A stretch of DNA of 46,821 nucleotides from Cyclobacterium sp. GTDB lineage: Bacteria; Bacteroidota; Bacteroidia; Cytophagales; Cyclobacteriaceae. Positions within the stretch are counted from its first letter, which is position 1, and the number at the start of each line of letters is the position of its first letter. Of this stretch, positions 25,614-34,839 are shown piece after piece. The stretch lies in NCBI RefSeq assembly GCF_014762705.1, contig NZ_JABURL010000040.1, forward strand, positions 1-46,821. The letters are read 5' to 3'. The translations under genes and the position numbers were made by a program. A model generated the notes under the pieces. It was not told the DNA's origin. It did no database searches and saw only the letters and a program-made list of their open reading frames with translations.

Positions 25614-26582
25614 ATGCCCGTACTGAAAAATTCAAATTACAACCCCCACCAACTACTATACAATGGTCACATGCAGACCATTATTCCTGCTCTCTTCAGA
25701 GAAAAACACCCTTTAAGGTTTGAAAGAGAAAGAATTAACACAACAGATGGTGATTTTCTGGACCTGGATTGGTTGAAGCAGGGCAGCACAAACCTGATCA
25801 TAATCAGCCATGGTTTGGAAGGCAATAGTCAGCGGCCCTACATGACGGGCATGGCGGGTATTTTTTTTGATTCAGGATACGACGTATTGAACTGGAATTA
25901 CAGGGGGTGTAGTGGCAGCCCCAACCTCAAACCTTTTTTTTACCATTCCGGAGCTACCTATGACCTGGAGGAGGTGGTTTGCCATGCTTCAGGTAAATAC
26001 AAATCCATTTATTTGGTTGGGTTTAGCCTGGGGGGTAACCTCACGCTCAAATACCTGGCAGAAAAAAATTGGCCCTGCCAAAAAAACATAAAGAAAGCCG
26101 TGGCCATTTCTGTTCCCCTTGACCTAAGTGCCTCTTGCGATAAAATAGATCATTTTAGGAATAAAGTATATGCCTATAATTTTCTGCTCTCATTAAAGAA
26201 AAAGGTACGGAAAAAGGCCCTTGCTTTTCCGGAAATAATTTCAGACTTTCCCTTGCGATCCATTTCCACCCTAAGGGCATTTGATGATGCATTTACCGCT
26301 CCCCTGCATGGGTTTAAAAATGCAGGGGATTATTACGAAAAAAATGCATCCCTCTATTTTCTGGAAGCCATAAAGGTACCCTGCATGATTTTAAATGCCA
26401 TGAATGATCCATTTCTTGGCAAAACTTGTTATCCCAGAGAAATTGGTGAACGCTCGGAAAAGATTTATATGGAATTCCCAAATCAGGGGGGCCATGTTGG
26501 TTTTAGTCCGAGATCAAAAGCAGAAAGGTACTGGTCTGAATCCAGGGCTCTTGAATTTATCCAAAACGAAAACTATCTTTAA
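25614..26582 (+). CDS. YheT-family alpha/beta hydrolase
   Basis: Probable esterase or lipase-like hydrolase of the YheT group. The family opening HMQTIIPALFREKHPLRFER is present; the oxyanion segment LIIISHGLEGNSQRPYM, the nucleophile elbow YLVGFSLGGNLTLKY (Ser138), an acid near residue 265 in NAMNDPFLG, and a His near residue 293 in QGGHVGF complete the triad. It has 322 residues with no obvious signal. It is divergent from pdhC and leads a group of three genes spaced 35 and minus 1 bases, likely one operon with SRAP and MBL genes. Substrate unknown. Confidence 0.9.
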   Translation: MPVLKNSNYNPHQLLYNGHMQTIIPALFREKHPLRFERERINTTDGDFLDLDWLKQGSTNLIIISHGLEGNSQRPYMTGMAGIFFDSGYDVLNWNYRGCSGSPNLKPFFYHSGATYDLEEVVCHASGKYKSIYLVGFSLGGNLTLKYLAEKNWPCQKNIKKAVAISVPLDLSASCDKIDHFRNKVYAYNFLLSLKKKVRKKALAFPEIISDFPLRSISTLRAFDDAFTAPLHGFKNAGDYYEKNASLYFLEAIKVPCMILNAMNDPFLGKTCYPREIGERSEKIYMEFPNQGGHVGFSPRSKAERYWSESRALEFIQNENYL

Positions 26583-26617
26583 ATTACATCATCACCCGAA
26601 GCCGAATCCAATTCAAT

Positions 26618-27316
26618 ATGTGTGGAAGATATTCACTTGCAAAAACGAAAATAGACCTTGAAAACAGGTTTGAGGCTGAAATGCTGGAAGCTTTTACTCC
26701 AAGATACAATATTGCTCCTTCTCAACTTGTCCCTGTGATCACTACCGAAAGCCCTAAAGGATTTTCCCATTTTTATTGGGGCATCACTCCTGCGTTTGCA
26801 AAAAACAAACCTGTAGCCAATAAGCTTATCAATGCCAGGGCGGAAACCATTACAGAAAAAGCAACGTTTAAAAATGCATTTAAAAAAAACCGGTGTCTGG
26901 TACCTGCAGATGGTTTTTATGAATGGAAAAAAATTGGCAAAAAAACAAAAGTGCCTTACCGGTTTGTCCTTCATGGGGAATCCATATTCTCCATGGCCGG
27001 CATTTGGGAAGAATATGAAACTGAGAAAGGAGAAACAGCACACACTTTTTTAGTTTTAACCACTGCTCCCAATCAACTTTCTGCAGAAATACATGACAGG
27101 ATGCCAGTCATTCTCAAAAAAGAAGATGAGGCCAGATGGCTCGATGTGCGTACGCAGGAGGAGGAATTGCTTGGCATGCTTGGTCCTTATCCAGATGAAG
27201 AAATGACTAAATATACTGTATCACCCATGGTAAATCAGGTAGCCAATGACAGTGCATACGTCATTCGAAAAACCCTGCCCATGGATCAATTCGGAAATTA
27301 TACCCTATTCGGATAA
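26618..27316 (+). CDS. SOS response-associated peptidase (SRAP, YedK/HMCES-like)
   Basis: Protects abasic sites in single-stranded DNA by forming a covalent thiazolidine link through Cys2. The conserved residues are all visible: MCGRYSL with Cys2 exposed after Met removal, Asn72 in LINARAET, Glu102 in DGFYEWKK and His159 in EIHDRMPVIL. It has 232 residues, full length. The start is fixed because Cys2 must follow the initiator Met. It overlaps the next gene by one base (TAATG). Nothing in the upstream 35 bases resembles an SOS box, so it is probably read from the hydrolase promoter. Confidence 0.95.
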   Translation: MCGRYSLAKTKIDLENRFEAEMLEAFTPRYNIAPSQLVPVITTESPKGFSHFYWGITPAFAKNKPVANKLINARAETITEKATFKNAFKKNRCLVPADGFYEWKKIGKKTKVPYRFVLHGESIFSMAGIWEEYETEKGETAHTFLVLTTAPNQLSAEIHDRMPVILKKEDEARWLDVRTQEEELLGMLGPYPDEEMTKYTVSPMVNQVANDSAYVIRKTLPMDQFGNYTLFG

Positions 27317-28206
27317 TGTATAAAATAGAAATCCTCGATCTTCATTTTAAAGCTGAAAAGCATACCATTGCCAGTTTTTTGATTTCGCTAAACAATCACC
27401 ATGTTTTGGTGGAAACCGGCCCTGAAAGCACCTGGTCCAATTTAAAAGATGGTTTAAAACGGCATGGGTTGAAACCCCGAGACATTGATGCCGTCCTGCT
27501 CACACACATTCACTTTGACCATGCCGGGGCTGCATGGAAATTGGCAGAGGCAGGGGCCGAAATATTCGTTCACCCGGTGGGGCTTCCTCACCTGGCTAGC
27601 CCTGAAAGATTGTGGCAGTCGGCAGCCAAGATTTACGGTGAGGCAAATATGGAGCAGCTCTGGGGTGAAATGAAAGGCATAGACAAAAGTAAATTGGTCC
27701 CCACCGGCCATAAGGAAACCATTCATGTCGGAGACTTGGCCTTTACTGCCCTGCATACTCCAGGACATGCCAGTCATCACATTGCCTGGCAACTGGGGCA
27801 AAGTGTTTTTACCGGGGATGTTGGAGGTGTTAAAATTAAGGATGGCCCGGTAGTACCTCCTTGCCCTCCTCCTGATATACACCTGGAAGATTGGAAAAAA
27901 TCCATACAAACCATTTTAGACAGGCAGCCGGAGAAATTATACCTGACCCATTTCGGTGAGGTCAACCAGCCCGGAGAGCACTTTACTGAGCTCGCAAAAG
28001 TCCTGGACGATTGGGCTTTTTGGATGAAAGTCCACTTTGATAAGGGGACACCACTTGAGACTATTAAAACAGCGTTTATGGCCTATACTTCCAACCAAAT
28101 GGAATCTTTTGGTGTAGAAAAAAAGTTGCAATCACTTTACGAATATGCCAATCCCAGTTGGATGTCTGTAAGCGGCCTGATGAGGTATTGGAAACTTAAA
28201 CGTTAA
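27316..28206 (+). CDS. Metallo-beta-lactamase-fold hydrolase
   Basis: Zinc-dependent hydrolase of the glyoxalase II-like class. The metal motif LLTHIHFDHAGAAWKL (His64, His66, Asp68, His69) is intact, as are TALHTPGHASHH, VFTGDVGGVKI and LYLTHFGEV, which supply the remaining ligands. A C-terminal helical part (about residues 200-296) is longer than in the smallest members and typical of the 300-residue class. The start overlaps the SRAP stop by one base, so the two are translationally coupled. Substrate is not predictable; it could act on lactones, thioesters or phosphodiesters. Confidence 0.9.
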   Translation: MYKIEILDLHFKAEKHTIASFLISLNNHHVLVETGPESTWSNLKDGLKRHGLKPRDIDAVLLTHIHFDHAGAAWKLAEAGAEIFVHPVGLPHLASPERLWQSAAKIYGEANMEQLWGEMKGIDKSKLVPTGHKETIHVGDLAFTALHTPGHASHHIAWQLGQSVFTGDVGGVKIKDGPVVPPCPPPDIHLEDWKKSIQTILDRQPEKLYLTHFGEVNQPGEHFTELAKVLDDWAFWMKVHFDKGTPLETIKTAFMAYTSNQMESFGVEKKLQSLYEYANPSWMSVSGLMRYWKLKR

Positions 28207-28300
28207 AATAAACTTTATTTTTTACTATTATATATTTTTTTAATAATAATTAAATATGAAAAAATATATTTAATTAAAAAAATCTGCATTTCACAGAGTT

Positions 28301-28326
28301 ACGAATCAATTAATTCGTTATTTTTT
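28301..28326 (+). terminator. Possible terminator after the hydrolase-SRAP-MBL operon
   Basis: 6-bp stem acgaat/attcgt (28301-28306, 28313-28318) with a 6-base loop, then tta and six T. Short and AT-rich, so weak. Confidence 0.35.
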
Positions 28327-28560
28327 ATATTTTTCATTAGAATATATACAAAAAAATTATCTTTTATTCAAAATAAATACTTTAGTTTTATTTACTTCTG
28401 GCCTATTTTTCCAAAATTATATAGGCAATAATTCCTTTTAATTAAAATATCTCCACGGGTATTACATGATTATCTCATCAATTCTTTAGCGCAAGGTCTT
28501 TTTGAATTATTAGAAGCCCGTAAAAACTGACAAAAATCATTTAATTATCGCCACAAAAGC

Positions 28561-28596
28561 TTTTAGATAAAAAAAATTGTTTTTACATTTGTAAAA
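28561..28596 (+). promoter_or_regulatory. Promoter of the Wzc operon with overlapping palindrome
   Basis: TTTT at 28561, 19 bases, then TACATTTG at 28584-28591, an exact -7 box. A perfect inverted repeat ttttaca-tt-tgtaaaa (28581-28596) covers the -7 box, so a DNA-binding dimer there would block the polymerase. The implied leader is about 270 nt. Confidence 0.5.
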
Positions 28597-28763
28597 TTGT
28601 TTTTTAAATACATAAAAAAGTTTGTGATGAAATTTTGCCTAAACAGCAATCTTAGAAAGAGGTAAAGTTTTATTTAATTATTTAAATATTATATTTAATA
28701 TATTAGAAATAATGTTTTTTAAACTAAATAGTATATTTCCATTAAAAATGGAAATTACTTTAA

Positions 28764-28807
28764 CGGCAGGTTCTGATCTCAATCCTTCATTTGTGATTGA
28801 CCTGACG
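28764..28807 (+). promoter_or_regulatory. Leader hairpin before the Wzc gene
   Basis: caggt (28767-28771) and caatc (28780-28784) pair with gattg and acctg (28795-28804), giving a ten-pair stem with an 8-base bulge and a 10-base loop, 61 bases before the ATG. Candidate pause or recruitment element; no function is shown by sequence. Confidence 0.3.
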
Positions 28808-28868
28808 AAGTTTTGACCAAACGGCAATTTGAAATTCATTTTTACAACACAGTAAATTTTATTACATC

Positions 28869-31214
28869 ATGGACATTAAAGATTTATTGAATCAGGAAAT
28901 CGACTTGAAAAAAACAAGTTCTGTTCCCCTTGAATTTTACTTTAAAAAATACCTGAGACACTGGTATTTATTTTTAGCGGGTGTATTGTTATTGTGCGGT
29001 GCAGCATTGGCCTACATTTACTACACGCCAAGCCAGTATGAAATCAACTCCACATTGATGATAAACAACAATACGGAGGCTAAGAAGGGTTTTTCAAATA
29101 ACACCGTTCTGGATGATTTAGACGGATATCAGACCACCAGTAATGTTGAGAATGAAGTGGAGGTATTAACTTCAGTATCCCTGATCAAAAAGGCCCTTGA
29201 AAACCTGGACCTTTACAACACCTTCTTTGTAGCAGATGGGTTTAAGCGATATAAAGAAATATACGGGATAGAGGTCCCGGTCAGCATCAGTTACAGCAAA
29301 ATAAATGATCGGCCCAAAAAATTAACCAATATGGTCGGTCTTGAAATAATAGATGACCAGTCCTTTGAATTGGAAATGGAAGAAGGCTTTAAGAGCCGGC
29401 ATAATTTTGGTGATGAAATAAGCAACTTTTTTGGAGAGTTTACCATCCATCTTAAAGAAAATCAGCAGGAATTCTATCCAAAAAGCCTTTTTTTCACCTA
29501 CAATGACATGCGCGAAATGGCTTTTGAATACAGAGAAAACATCAATGCAGAACCAACAAATAAGCTGTCTACTGTAATTTCCCTTAAATTTTTGGCTACA
29601 ATCCCTGAAAAAGGAGAGGATTTTTTAAAAACATTAGTAGAAGTTTACAATACTGAGGCCTTAAAAAACATCAATTCCACAGCGTCCAACACGCTTGCTT
29701 TTATTGATGAACAAATGGAGAAGCTGACTACCGAACTTGCAGAAATAGAAAAAGCTGTTGAAACCTATAAAAACGAAAACTCCATTTCTGATTTGAGTGC
29801 TGAATCCCAAATATACCTGCAGAACTCCAACACCACCAAGCAGAAACTTTCCGAATACGATATCAATTTTGAAGTACTCAATAACCTTGAAGAAAATTTA
29901 ACCAGCAGCAACAACCTATCCGAGATGGTTCAGGGGTCCTTATTGATAGAAGATGATGCTTTGTCTGATTTGGTTAAAAAATACAATGAGTTGCAACGCC
30001 AGCGTCAACGCCTTTTGAATGGTACTACTTCAGACAATCCTTTGGTGAAAAACCTGGATGAGCAGCTTTTTAGCCTTCGATCAAATCTGTTAGAAAATAT
30101 TCAAAGCAGTAAAAAAAGCCTCCAGGTCGCCAAAAAAAGCCTTCAGGAAAATGCCTTGGCAATAGAAGAACGAGCCAATCGGGTTCCTCAAATTGAACGG
30201 GAACTTTTAAACATAACAAGACAACAATCCATTAAACAGGAAAACTACCAGTATTTAATGAAAAAAAGGGAAGAGTCCATTCTTTCCCTTGCCGCCACAT
30301 CCGTATCCAATGCCCGTGTCATAGACCCACCAATTGCCGGCCTGTATCCTGCCAGACCTATGAAAAAGTTAATCATGGTTTTTGCATTTATTCTGGGATT
30401 AGGGATACCGTTTGGATTGATTTTCGTCAAAGATTACTATTTCGGAAAGATCGGTCAAAAAAATGAGGTGGAGGCAATGAGTCAGGTTCCAATTATGGGT
30501 GAAATATCTCATGAAAAAAGAAAAAACCTGTATCTCGGAACTCCGCATCACAAATCCCTTATAGGAGAACAAATAAACCTGATTTGGACAAATATGAAAT
30601 TTGCGTCCATGAAAAAAACAAATCAGGTAATTCTAACCACCTCCAGCATTGGAGGGGAGGGAAAAACCTTTTTCAGCATTAACCTTGCCAGGACTATCGG
30701 ACTCTCCGGAAAGAAAACAGTGATTTTGGAATTTGATCTCAGAAAACCTTCAGTTTTAAAGCAACTTGGTATTAAAACAAACAAACCCGGAATCAGCGAA
30801 TACCTATCGAGTGAAAACTATATTACAAGCGATATACTTACACTTTCTGAAGAAAATCCAAACATTTTCCTGATCGGAGCTGGTAAATTACCAGATAATC
30901 CACTTCAAATCATGAACAGTCCCCGGCTAGAGGGGCTATTTGTCGAATTAAGGAGTAAATTCGATCATATCATTATTGATAGCGCCCCTATTGGATTGGT
31001 TGCTGATGCATTTTACCTCTCTGCTTTCGCAGATATGGTGGCCTACGTCGTCAGGTACTATTACACCAAACCCAACCATCTCAAATTAATCAATGAAATT
31101 GCTCAAAATGAAAAGTTTCCGAATCCGGTATTGGTATTGAATGATGCTAAATCCGAACACAGTTATGGATATAAATATGGATATTATTATGATTTAAAAT
31201 CAGCGAAAATTTAA
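28869..31214 (+). CDS. Wzc-type bacterial tyrosine kinase / polysaccharide co-polymerase
   Basis: Controls chain length and export in the inner membrane. Membrane spans lie at about residues 31-52 and 501-521, with a large periplasmic Wzz domain and coiled coil (about residues 255-470) between. The cytoplasmic kinase has Walker A SSIGGEGKTFF near residue 595, Walker A-prime VILEFDLRKP, Walker B HIIIDSAP, and a Tyr-rich tail in the last 19 residues (YGYKYGYYYD) that should be autophosphorylated. Walker A has GG where PG is usual, and A-prime reads EFD for the common DAD; both may still bind Mg-ATP. It has 781 residues. It leads the second polysaccharide operon, and no outer-membrane exporter lies beside it; the nearest is at 11485-14112. 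Confidence 0.93.
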   Translation: MDIKDLLNQEIDLKKTSSVPLEFYFKKYLRHWYLFLAGVLLLCGAALAYIYYTPSQYEINSTLMINNNTEAKKGFSNNTVLDDLDGYQTTSNVENEVEVLTSVSLIKKALENLDLYNTFFVADGFKRYKEIYGIEVPVSISYSKINDRPKKLTNMVGLEIIDDQSFELEMEEGFKSRHNFGDEISNFFGEFTIHLKENQQEFYPKSLFFTYNDMREMAFEYRENINAEPTNKLSTVISLKFLATIPEKGEDFLKTLVEVYNTEALKNINSTASNTLAFIDEQMEKLTTELAEIEKAVETYKNENSISDLSAESQIYLQNSNTTKQKLSEYDINFEVLNNLEENLTSSNNLSEMVQGSLLIEDDALSDLVKKYNELQRQRQRLLNGTTSDNPLVKNLDEQLFSLRSNLLENIQSSKKSLQVAKKSLQENALAIEERANRVPQIERELLNITRQQSIKQENYQYLMKKREESILSLAATSVSNARVIDPPIAGLYPARPMKKLIMVFAFILGLGIPFGLIFVKDYYFGKIGQKNEVEAMSQVPIMGEISHEKRKNLYLGTPHHKSLIGEQINLIWTNMKFASMKKTNQVILTTSSIGGEGKTFFSINLARTIGLSGKKTVILEFDLRKPSVLKQLGIKTNKPGISEYLSSENYITSDILTLSEENPNIFLIGAGKLPDNPLQIMNSPRLEGLFVELRSKFDHIIIDSAPIGLVADAFYLSAFADMVAYVVRYYYTKPNHLKLINEIAQNEKFPNPVLVLNDAKSEHSYGYKYGYYYDLKSAKI

Positions 31215-31245
31215 ACATAACTATCATTAATAATTTTTTCAATAA

Positions 31246-32142
31246 ATGATGAAACACGCAATCCTATTTTTGGCCTATAAAAATGTTGACCATTTGGTGG
31301 AATACATTAATCTTCTGGATGACGATTTTTTGTTCTACATACACCTGGACAAGAAAAGTAAATTAAAAAAAAATGCTGTAGAAAAGCTTTCACGACAAAA
31401 AAATGTGGTAATCATAAGCCGGAAATATGCGGTGAATTGGGGCGGATTGAACCTGCTAAAAGCTTTACTCCTTTTGGCCAAAGAAGCCGTGAAAAATAAA
31501 GAAATCGGCTACCTCCATAGCATGAGTGGTCAGGACTTTCCAATTAAGAGTAGCCAGGAAATTAAGGATTTCTACGAAAAACATAATGGAAAGCAGTTTA
31601 TGGAGCATTTCGCTTTGCCTTCATCCCGATGGGCAGGGGGAGGGTTAAACAGGCTAAATTATTATAACCCTTATGATCTCTTTAATCGCAAAACCAAATC
31701 AGGTGCGAAATTAATCAGTGCTTGCCTAAAAATCCAAAAATTCTTCCATATTAAAAGAAAACCCTTTATTGCTTTTCCAAAGCTATATGGAGGATCTGTA
31801 TGGTGGTCGCTCAGCAGTGACTGTGTCAGGTATGTCCTTGACCAGTTGGCTGCTGATCCGGGTATTTTGAAGCGATTGCATTACACCTTGTGTCCGGAAG
31901 AAATGCTGTTCCAGACCATACTCATGAATTCCCGCTTTGAACCCTCCATAACAGGCAATACGATGACCATGATTCTTTGGGAACATCGAAATGGAAACAG
32001 TCCTGCTACCCTGGATAAATCTGATTTTCCGAAATTAAAAACATCAGCCAAATTATTTGCCCGAAGATTTGATTATCCCGCTTCGCATGAACTGGTGAAA
32101 CTTATAAAAAAGGAAGTATCATCTCAAAAAAAGGCATCTTAA
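31246..32142 (+). CDS. GT14 (core-2/I-branching) glycosyltransferase
   Basis: Predicted beta-1,6-N-acetylglucosaminyl- or xylosyltransferase-like enzyme. Family motifs are AILFLAYKNVDHLVEYINLL, FYIHLDKKS, YAVNWGGLNLLKALLLL, MSGQDFPIKSSQEI, GGSVWWSLSSDCVRYV and CPEEMLFQTILMNS. It has 298 residues. The ATG at 31246 is followed at once by a second ATG, either of which could be used. It lies 31 bases after the kinase gene. It resembles the protein at 41895-42854 motif by motif, so the operon begins and ends its transferase set with GT14 paralogues. GlcNAc is the known donor for many GT14 enzymes, but bacterial members are poorly characterised. Confidence 0.86.
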   Translation: MMKHAILFLAYKNVDHLVEYINLLDDDFLFYIHLDKKSKLKKNAVEKLSRQKNVVIISRKYAVNWGGLNLLKALLLLAKEAVKNKEIGYLHSMSGQDFPIKSSQEIKDFYEKHNGKQFMEHFALPSSRWAGGGLNRLNYYNPYDLFNRKTKSGAKLISACLKIQKFFHIKRKPFIAFPKLYGGSVWWSLSSDCVRYVLDQLAADPGILKRLHYTLCPEEMLFQTILMNSRFEPSITGNTMTMILWEHRNGNSPATLDKSDFPKLKTSAKLFARRFDYPASHELVKLIKKEVSSQKKAS

Positions 32143-32155
32143 AAAGGTTTTTACT

Positions 32156-33559
32156 GTGATAAAGAAAATTTTTCAAAATAAAGTTTTTCAGAATTTTTCT
32201 TACCTGACTTTTGGTAGTATCCTGTCCCAAGTGATTGGTTTACTAACGGTATTGAAAATCACCAAAATTCTTCACCCCGACGATTACGGATTGTATACCT
32301 TCCTGATCGCTCAGGGTACCCTCCTGTTGACAATAGGAGATTTAGGTATTCGGAATATCGTCATCAGGAGCATCGCAAGAGATCCTTATCGTTCAAAAGA
32401 CCTCATTTATAATGGAGCAATATTAAGAACGCTTGCACTTTTGGTATTGGCGGCAATTTACCTGTTATATAACCAACTGTTAGGTAACCTGCATGGACAG
32501 GAATTACTTTTCGTGCTTTTATTTGCATTGGTTTCCTGTTTCGGGAAATTATTTGAAACAGCATTTCTCGGACATCAAAAAATGCTTCCACCGTCCGTAA
32601 TCAATCTTGCTTTCAGTTTCATATGGTTTCTATTGATATTTTCTCTACCGGGATATTATATGGATGTACCCTTTCTCTTTTATTCTTTCCTGGCCTTAAA
32701 CGTGATTAAAAATTTGGTTTTTCAGATTACTTTGCACAAGCAAGGGCTTATTATGGGAAAAATGAAGGGGTTTGTTTCTTCCTCCTATTCACTGCTGAAA
32801 GAAAGCTGGCCCTATTTGGCCCTGGTCCTGGTCATGCTTCCCTACACCAAATTCACCAACAATTTTCTTGATATCAATTCAACCCGGGAGGAAATTGGTT
32901 ATTTCAACCTCTCTGAAAGGTTAACGGGACCGATTTCATTTGTATTGGATTTTGGTCTGGTGGCCATCTTCCCAAACTTATCTGCCCTCTGGGTATCCAA
33001 TAAGTCCAAATTCAAAAATTTTGTAAGTCTCGGTTTTAAATATTACATGCTCCTGGGCATGTTGCTCTGTTTCCTGTTCACGCTATTTGCAAAAGAATTG
33101 TTTGGGATCATATTCCCGGAAAGTTACCTTCCTGCTGTTGTGGTCTGTCAGTTACAGGTTTGGTATTTATTCCTTACTTCGGTAGACAGCCTGATAGGAA
33201 CCATCTTTGGTGCCACCAACAACGAGAAAAAAATCCTACGCCTGGGCATTGTCAATTCGCTGTTTTCCACTCCCATACTGTTCATAAGTAGTCAATATGG
33301 TGCTTTGGGACTTGCATCAGGCATGGTGTTTTCCTTTTCCATATTTCAATTTTATCTCTGGTATGTGTTCCGCAAAACCTTACACTTCAAAATTGAGGAT
33401 AAGGGTCTCATGTGGGTATCGGCGGCAGTACTGTTTGGTTTATCCTATTTTGTTGCGGGCAATATTTCCTTATCCTATAAACTGCTCGTTGGTGCCCTGG
33501 TTCTGATCCTTACCGGCATGTACTTTTTCAGAAATTACACTTTGGCTAAATCGATATGA
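32156..33559 (+). CDS. Wzx-type flippase
   Basis: Polytopic membrane protein (467 residues, about 12-14 spans) of the MOP superfamily that should flip the lipid-linked repeat unit. It opens FQNFSYLTFGSILSQVIGLL, then contains TKILHPDDYGLYTFLIAQG and the basic loop RSIARDPYRSKD near residue 75, common in Wzx. Translation appears to begin at a GTG at 32156, since no ATG is close upstream of the conserved opening. The stop overlaps the polymerase start by 4 bases. It shares little visible sequence with the flippase at 3017-4432, so each locus probably moves its own glycan. Confidence 0.9.
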   Translation: MIKKIFQNKVFQNFSYLTFGSILSQVIGLLTVLKITKILHPDDYGLYTFLIAQGTLLLTIGDLGIRNIVIRSIARDPYRSKDLIYNGAILRTLALLVLAAIYLLYNQLLGNLHGQELLFVLLFALVSCFGKLFETAFLGHQKMLPPSVINLAFSFIWFLLIFSLPGYYMDVPFLFYSFLALNVIKNLVFQITLHKQGLIMGKMKGFVSSSYSLLKESWPYLALVLVMLPYTKFTNNFLDINSTREEIGYFNLSERLTGPISFVLDFGLVAIFPNLSALWVSNKSKFKNFVSLGFKYYMLLGMLLCFLFTLFAKELFGIIFPESYLPAVVVCQLQVWYLFLTSVDSLIGTIFGATNNEKKILRLGIVNSLFSTPILFISSQYGALGLASGMVFSFSIFQFYLWYVFRKTLHFKIEDKGLMWVSAAVLFGLSYFVAGNISLSYKLLVGALVLILTGMYFFRNYTLAKSI

Positions 33560-34839
33560 AAGACAAATTACCCATAGTATTTCTTGTACTCCTGGTAATC
33601 ATCAGCCTGAATTTTTTTGATGCCAAGTTCATAAATCCAAAAATGGTGAATTACCTGGAATTTCTGGCTGTGCTGGGGACTGTCCTGGTTTCAAGTATAT
33701 ATATGTTTGACCGAAAGGATGGCTTTGTCCTGCCTGTACAGTTGATTTCATTTTCAATTATTTTTTCTATGGTAATGGCCCTTTTTTCATGGGGGCAGGG
33801 ACTTAAAGACAGCTTATTGGAAACTTCCCAATATATGCTATGGCCATTGTTTTTCTTATTACTTCACCTGAAAATCCCCCTACGTACCCTTGAAAAAATA
33901 ATTCTCGGATACGGCTTACTATATGTTTTACTGTATTTTTTTCAATATGCCAATGCCCATACCGTATTCTTTGGAAAACCCATTTCAGGAGAGGAATTTT
34001 CCGAGCAAAGAGGAGCTATTCGTATCATTTTTCCTGGAGCGGGTATGTTTATTCTATCCATATTTATTGCCATCACCAAAATCACTCAAAATGACCGAAA
34101 TAAATGGCTGTATCTGGGATTCGCAATTTTGGGATTAATTGTCCCGGTAATGCAGGTGACCCGACAATTCATTGCAGGAGTATTTCTGATTTATTTCTAT
34201 CATTTCTTCAAAAGTCAGTCTTTGCTCAAAAAATCCCTTATCCTGGGTGTATTTGCCGGAGGATTAATCCTTCTGGTCAATGCAGACATACCCATGATCA
34301 AAGGGGTCATTGAAGTGCAGCAAAGGGATTCGAAATTGGGAAAAGATTACATTAGGGTTCAAGCCGGTGAATATTTTCTCACCGATTTTTCACCAAATAC
34401 GTTAAGCCAGATCTTTGGGAACGGAGCACCAAACTGGGGAATATCCGCTTATGGCAAATTCATGGAAAGACTCAGCAACACTCATGAATATTTTCTGTCT
34501 GATGTAGGTATAATTGCGGTTTATGCCATGTTTGGTGTTTTTGCCATTTTGGGATTCGTACTGATGTGGTACAAAAGTTTTGTCTTGCCTGTGTCCGGAG
34601 AATATGTATATGTAAAATATTATTTATGGTACTTGTTGTTTACCAGTTTCACCTGGTATTCGGTTTACCATTATCATTATCTCATCGCTACAATTTTTGC
34701 CCTTTACATCTATCACCGCTCAAGTATGGAGGAAAAGAAAAAGGAAATAATCTGGCAACTGATGAAAAAAACTTACGCTGCGGGAGAAAAGAATAAGCAA
34801 AATTCATCTATCCTGAAAGAAAAGCTTGTTGACCTATGA
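33556..34839 (+). CDS. Wzy/WaaL-type O-antigen polymerase or ligase
   Basis: Polytopic inner-membrane protein of 427 residues with about ten hydrophobic segments. A large loop between about residues 250 and 320 (IKGVIEVQQRDSKLGKDYIR to SNTHEYFLSDVGIIAVYAMF) includes the NTHEYFLSDVG segment, resembling the conserved H/N-rich stretch of O-antigen ligase/polymerase proteins (Wzy_C type). It is located between flippase and transferase genes with 4-base overlaps on both sides, so it is most likely the Wzy polymerase of this Wzx/Wzy/Wzc system. No polymerase gene is seen in region 1. Confidence 0.82.
   Translation: MKDKLPIVFLVLLVIISLNFFDAKFINPKMVNYLEFLAVLGTVLVSSIYMFDRKDGFVLPVQLISFSIIFSMVMALFSWGQGLKDSLLETSQYMLWPLFFLLLHLKIPLRTLEKIILGYGLLYVLLYFFQYANAHTVFFGKPISGEEFSEQRGAIRIIFPGAGMFILSIFIAITKITQNDRNKWLYLGFAILGLIVPVMQVTRQFIAGVFLIYFYHFFKSQSLLKKSLILGVFAGGLILLVNADIPMIKGVIEVQQRDSKLGKDYIRVQAGEYFLTDFSPNTLSQIFGNGAPNWGISAYGKFMERLSNTHEYFLSDVGIIAVYAMFGVFAILGFVLMWYKSFVLPVSGEYVYVKYYLWYLLFTSFTWYSVYHYHYLIATIFALYIYHRSSMEEKKKEIIWQLMKKTYAAGEKNKQNSSILKEKLVDL

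Larger units (their letters stand above)
28207..28868. other. AT-rich region upstream of the second polysaccharide operon
   Basis: 662 bases without a convincing gene. From left to right it holds a weak terminator (28301-28326), a promoter with an overlapping palindrome (28561-28596), an 8-bp inverted repeat tttccatt-aaa-aatggaaa (28736-28754), a bulged hairpin (28764-28807) and two direct copies of aacggca (28762-28768, 28820-28826). Confidence 0.5.
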
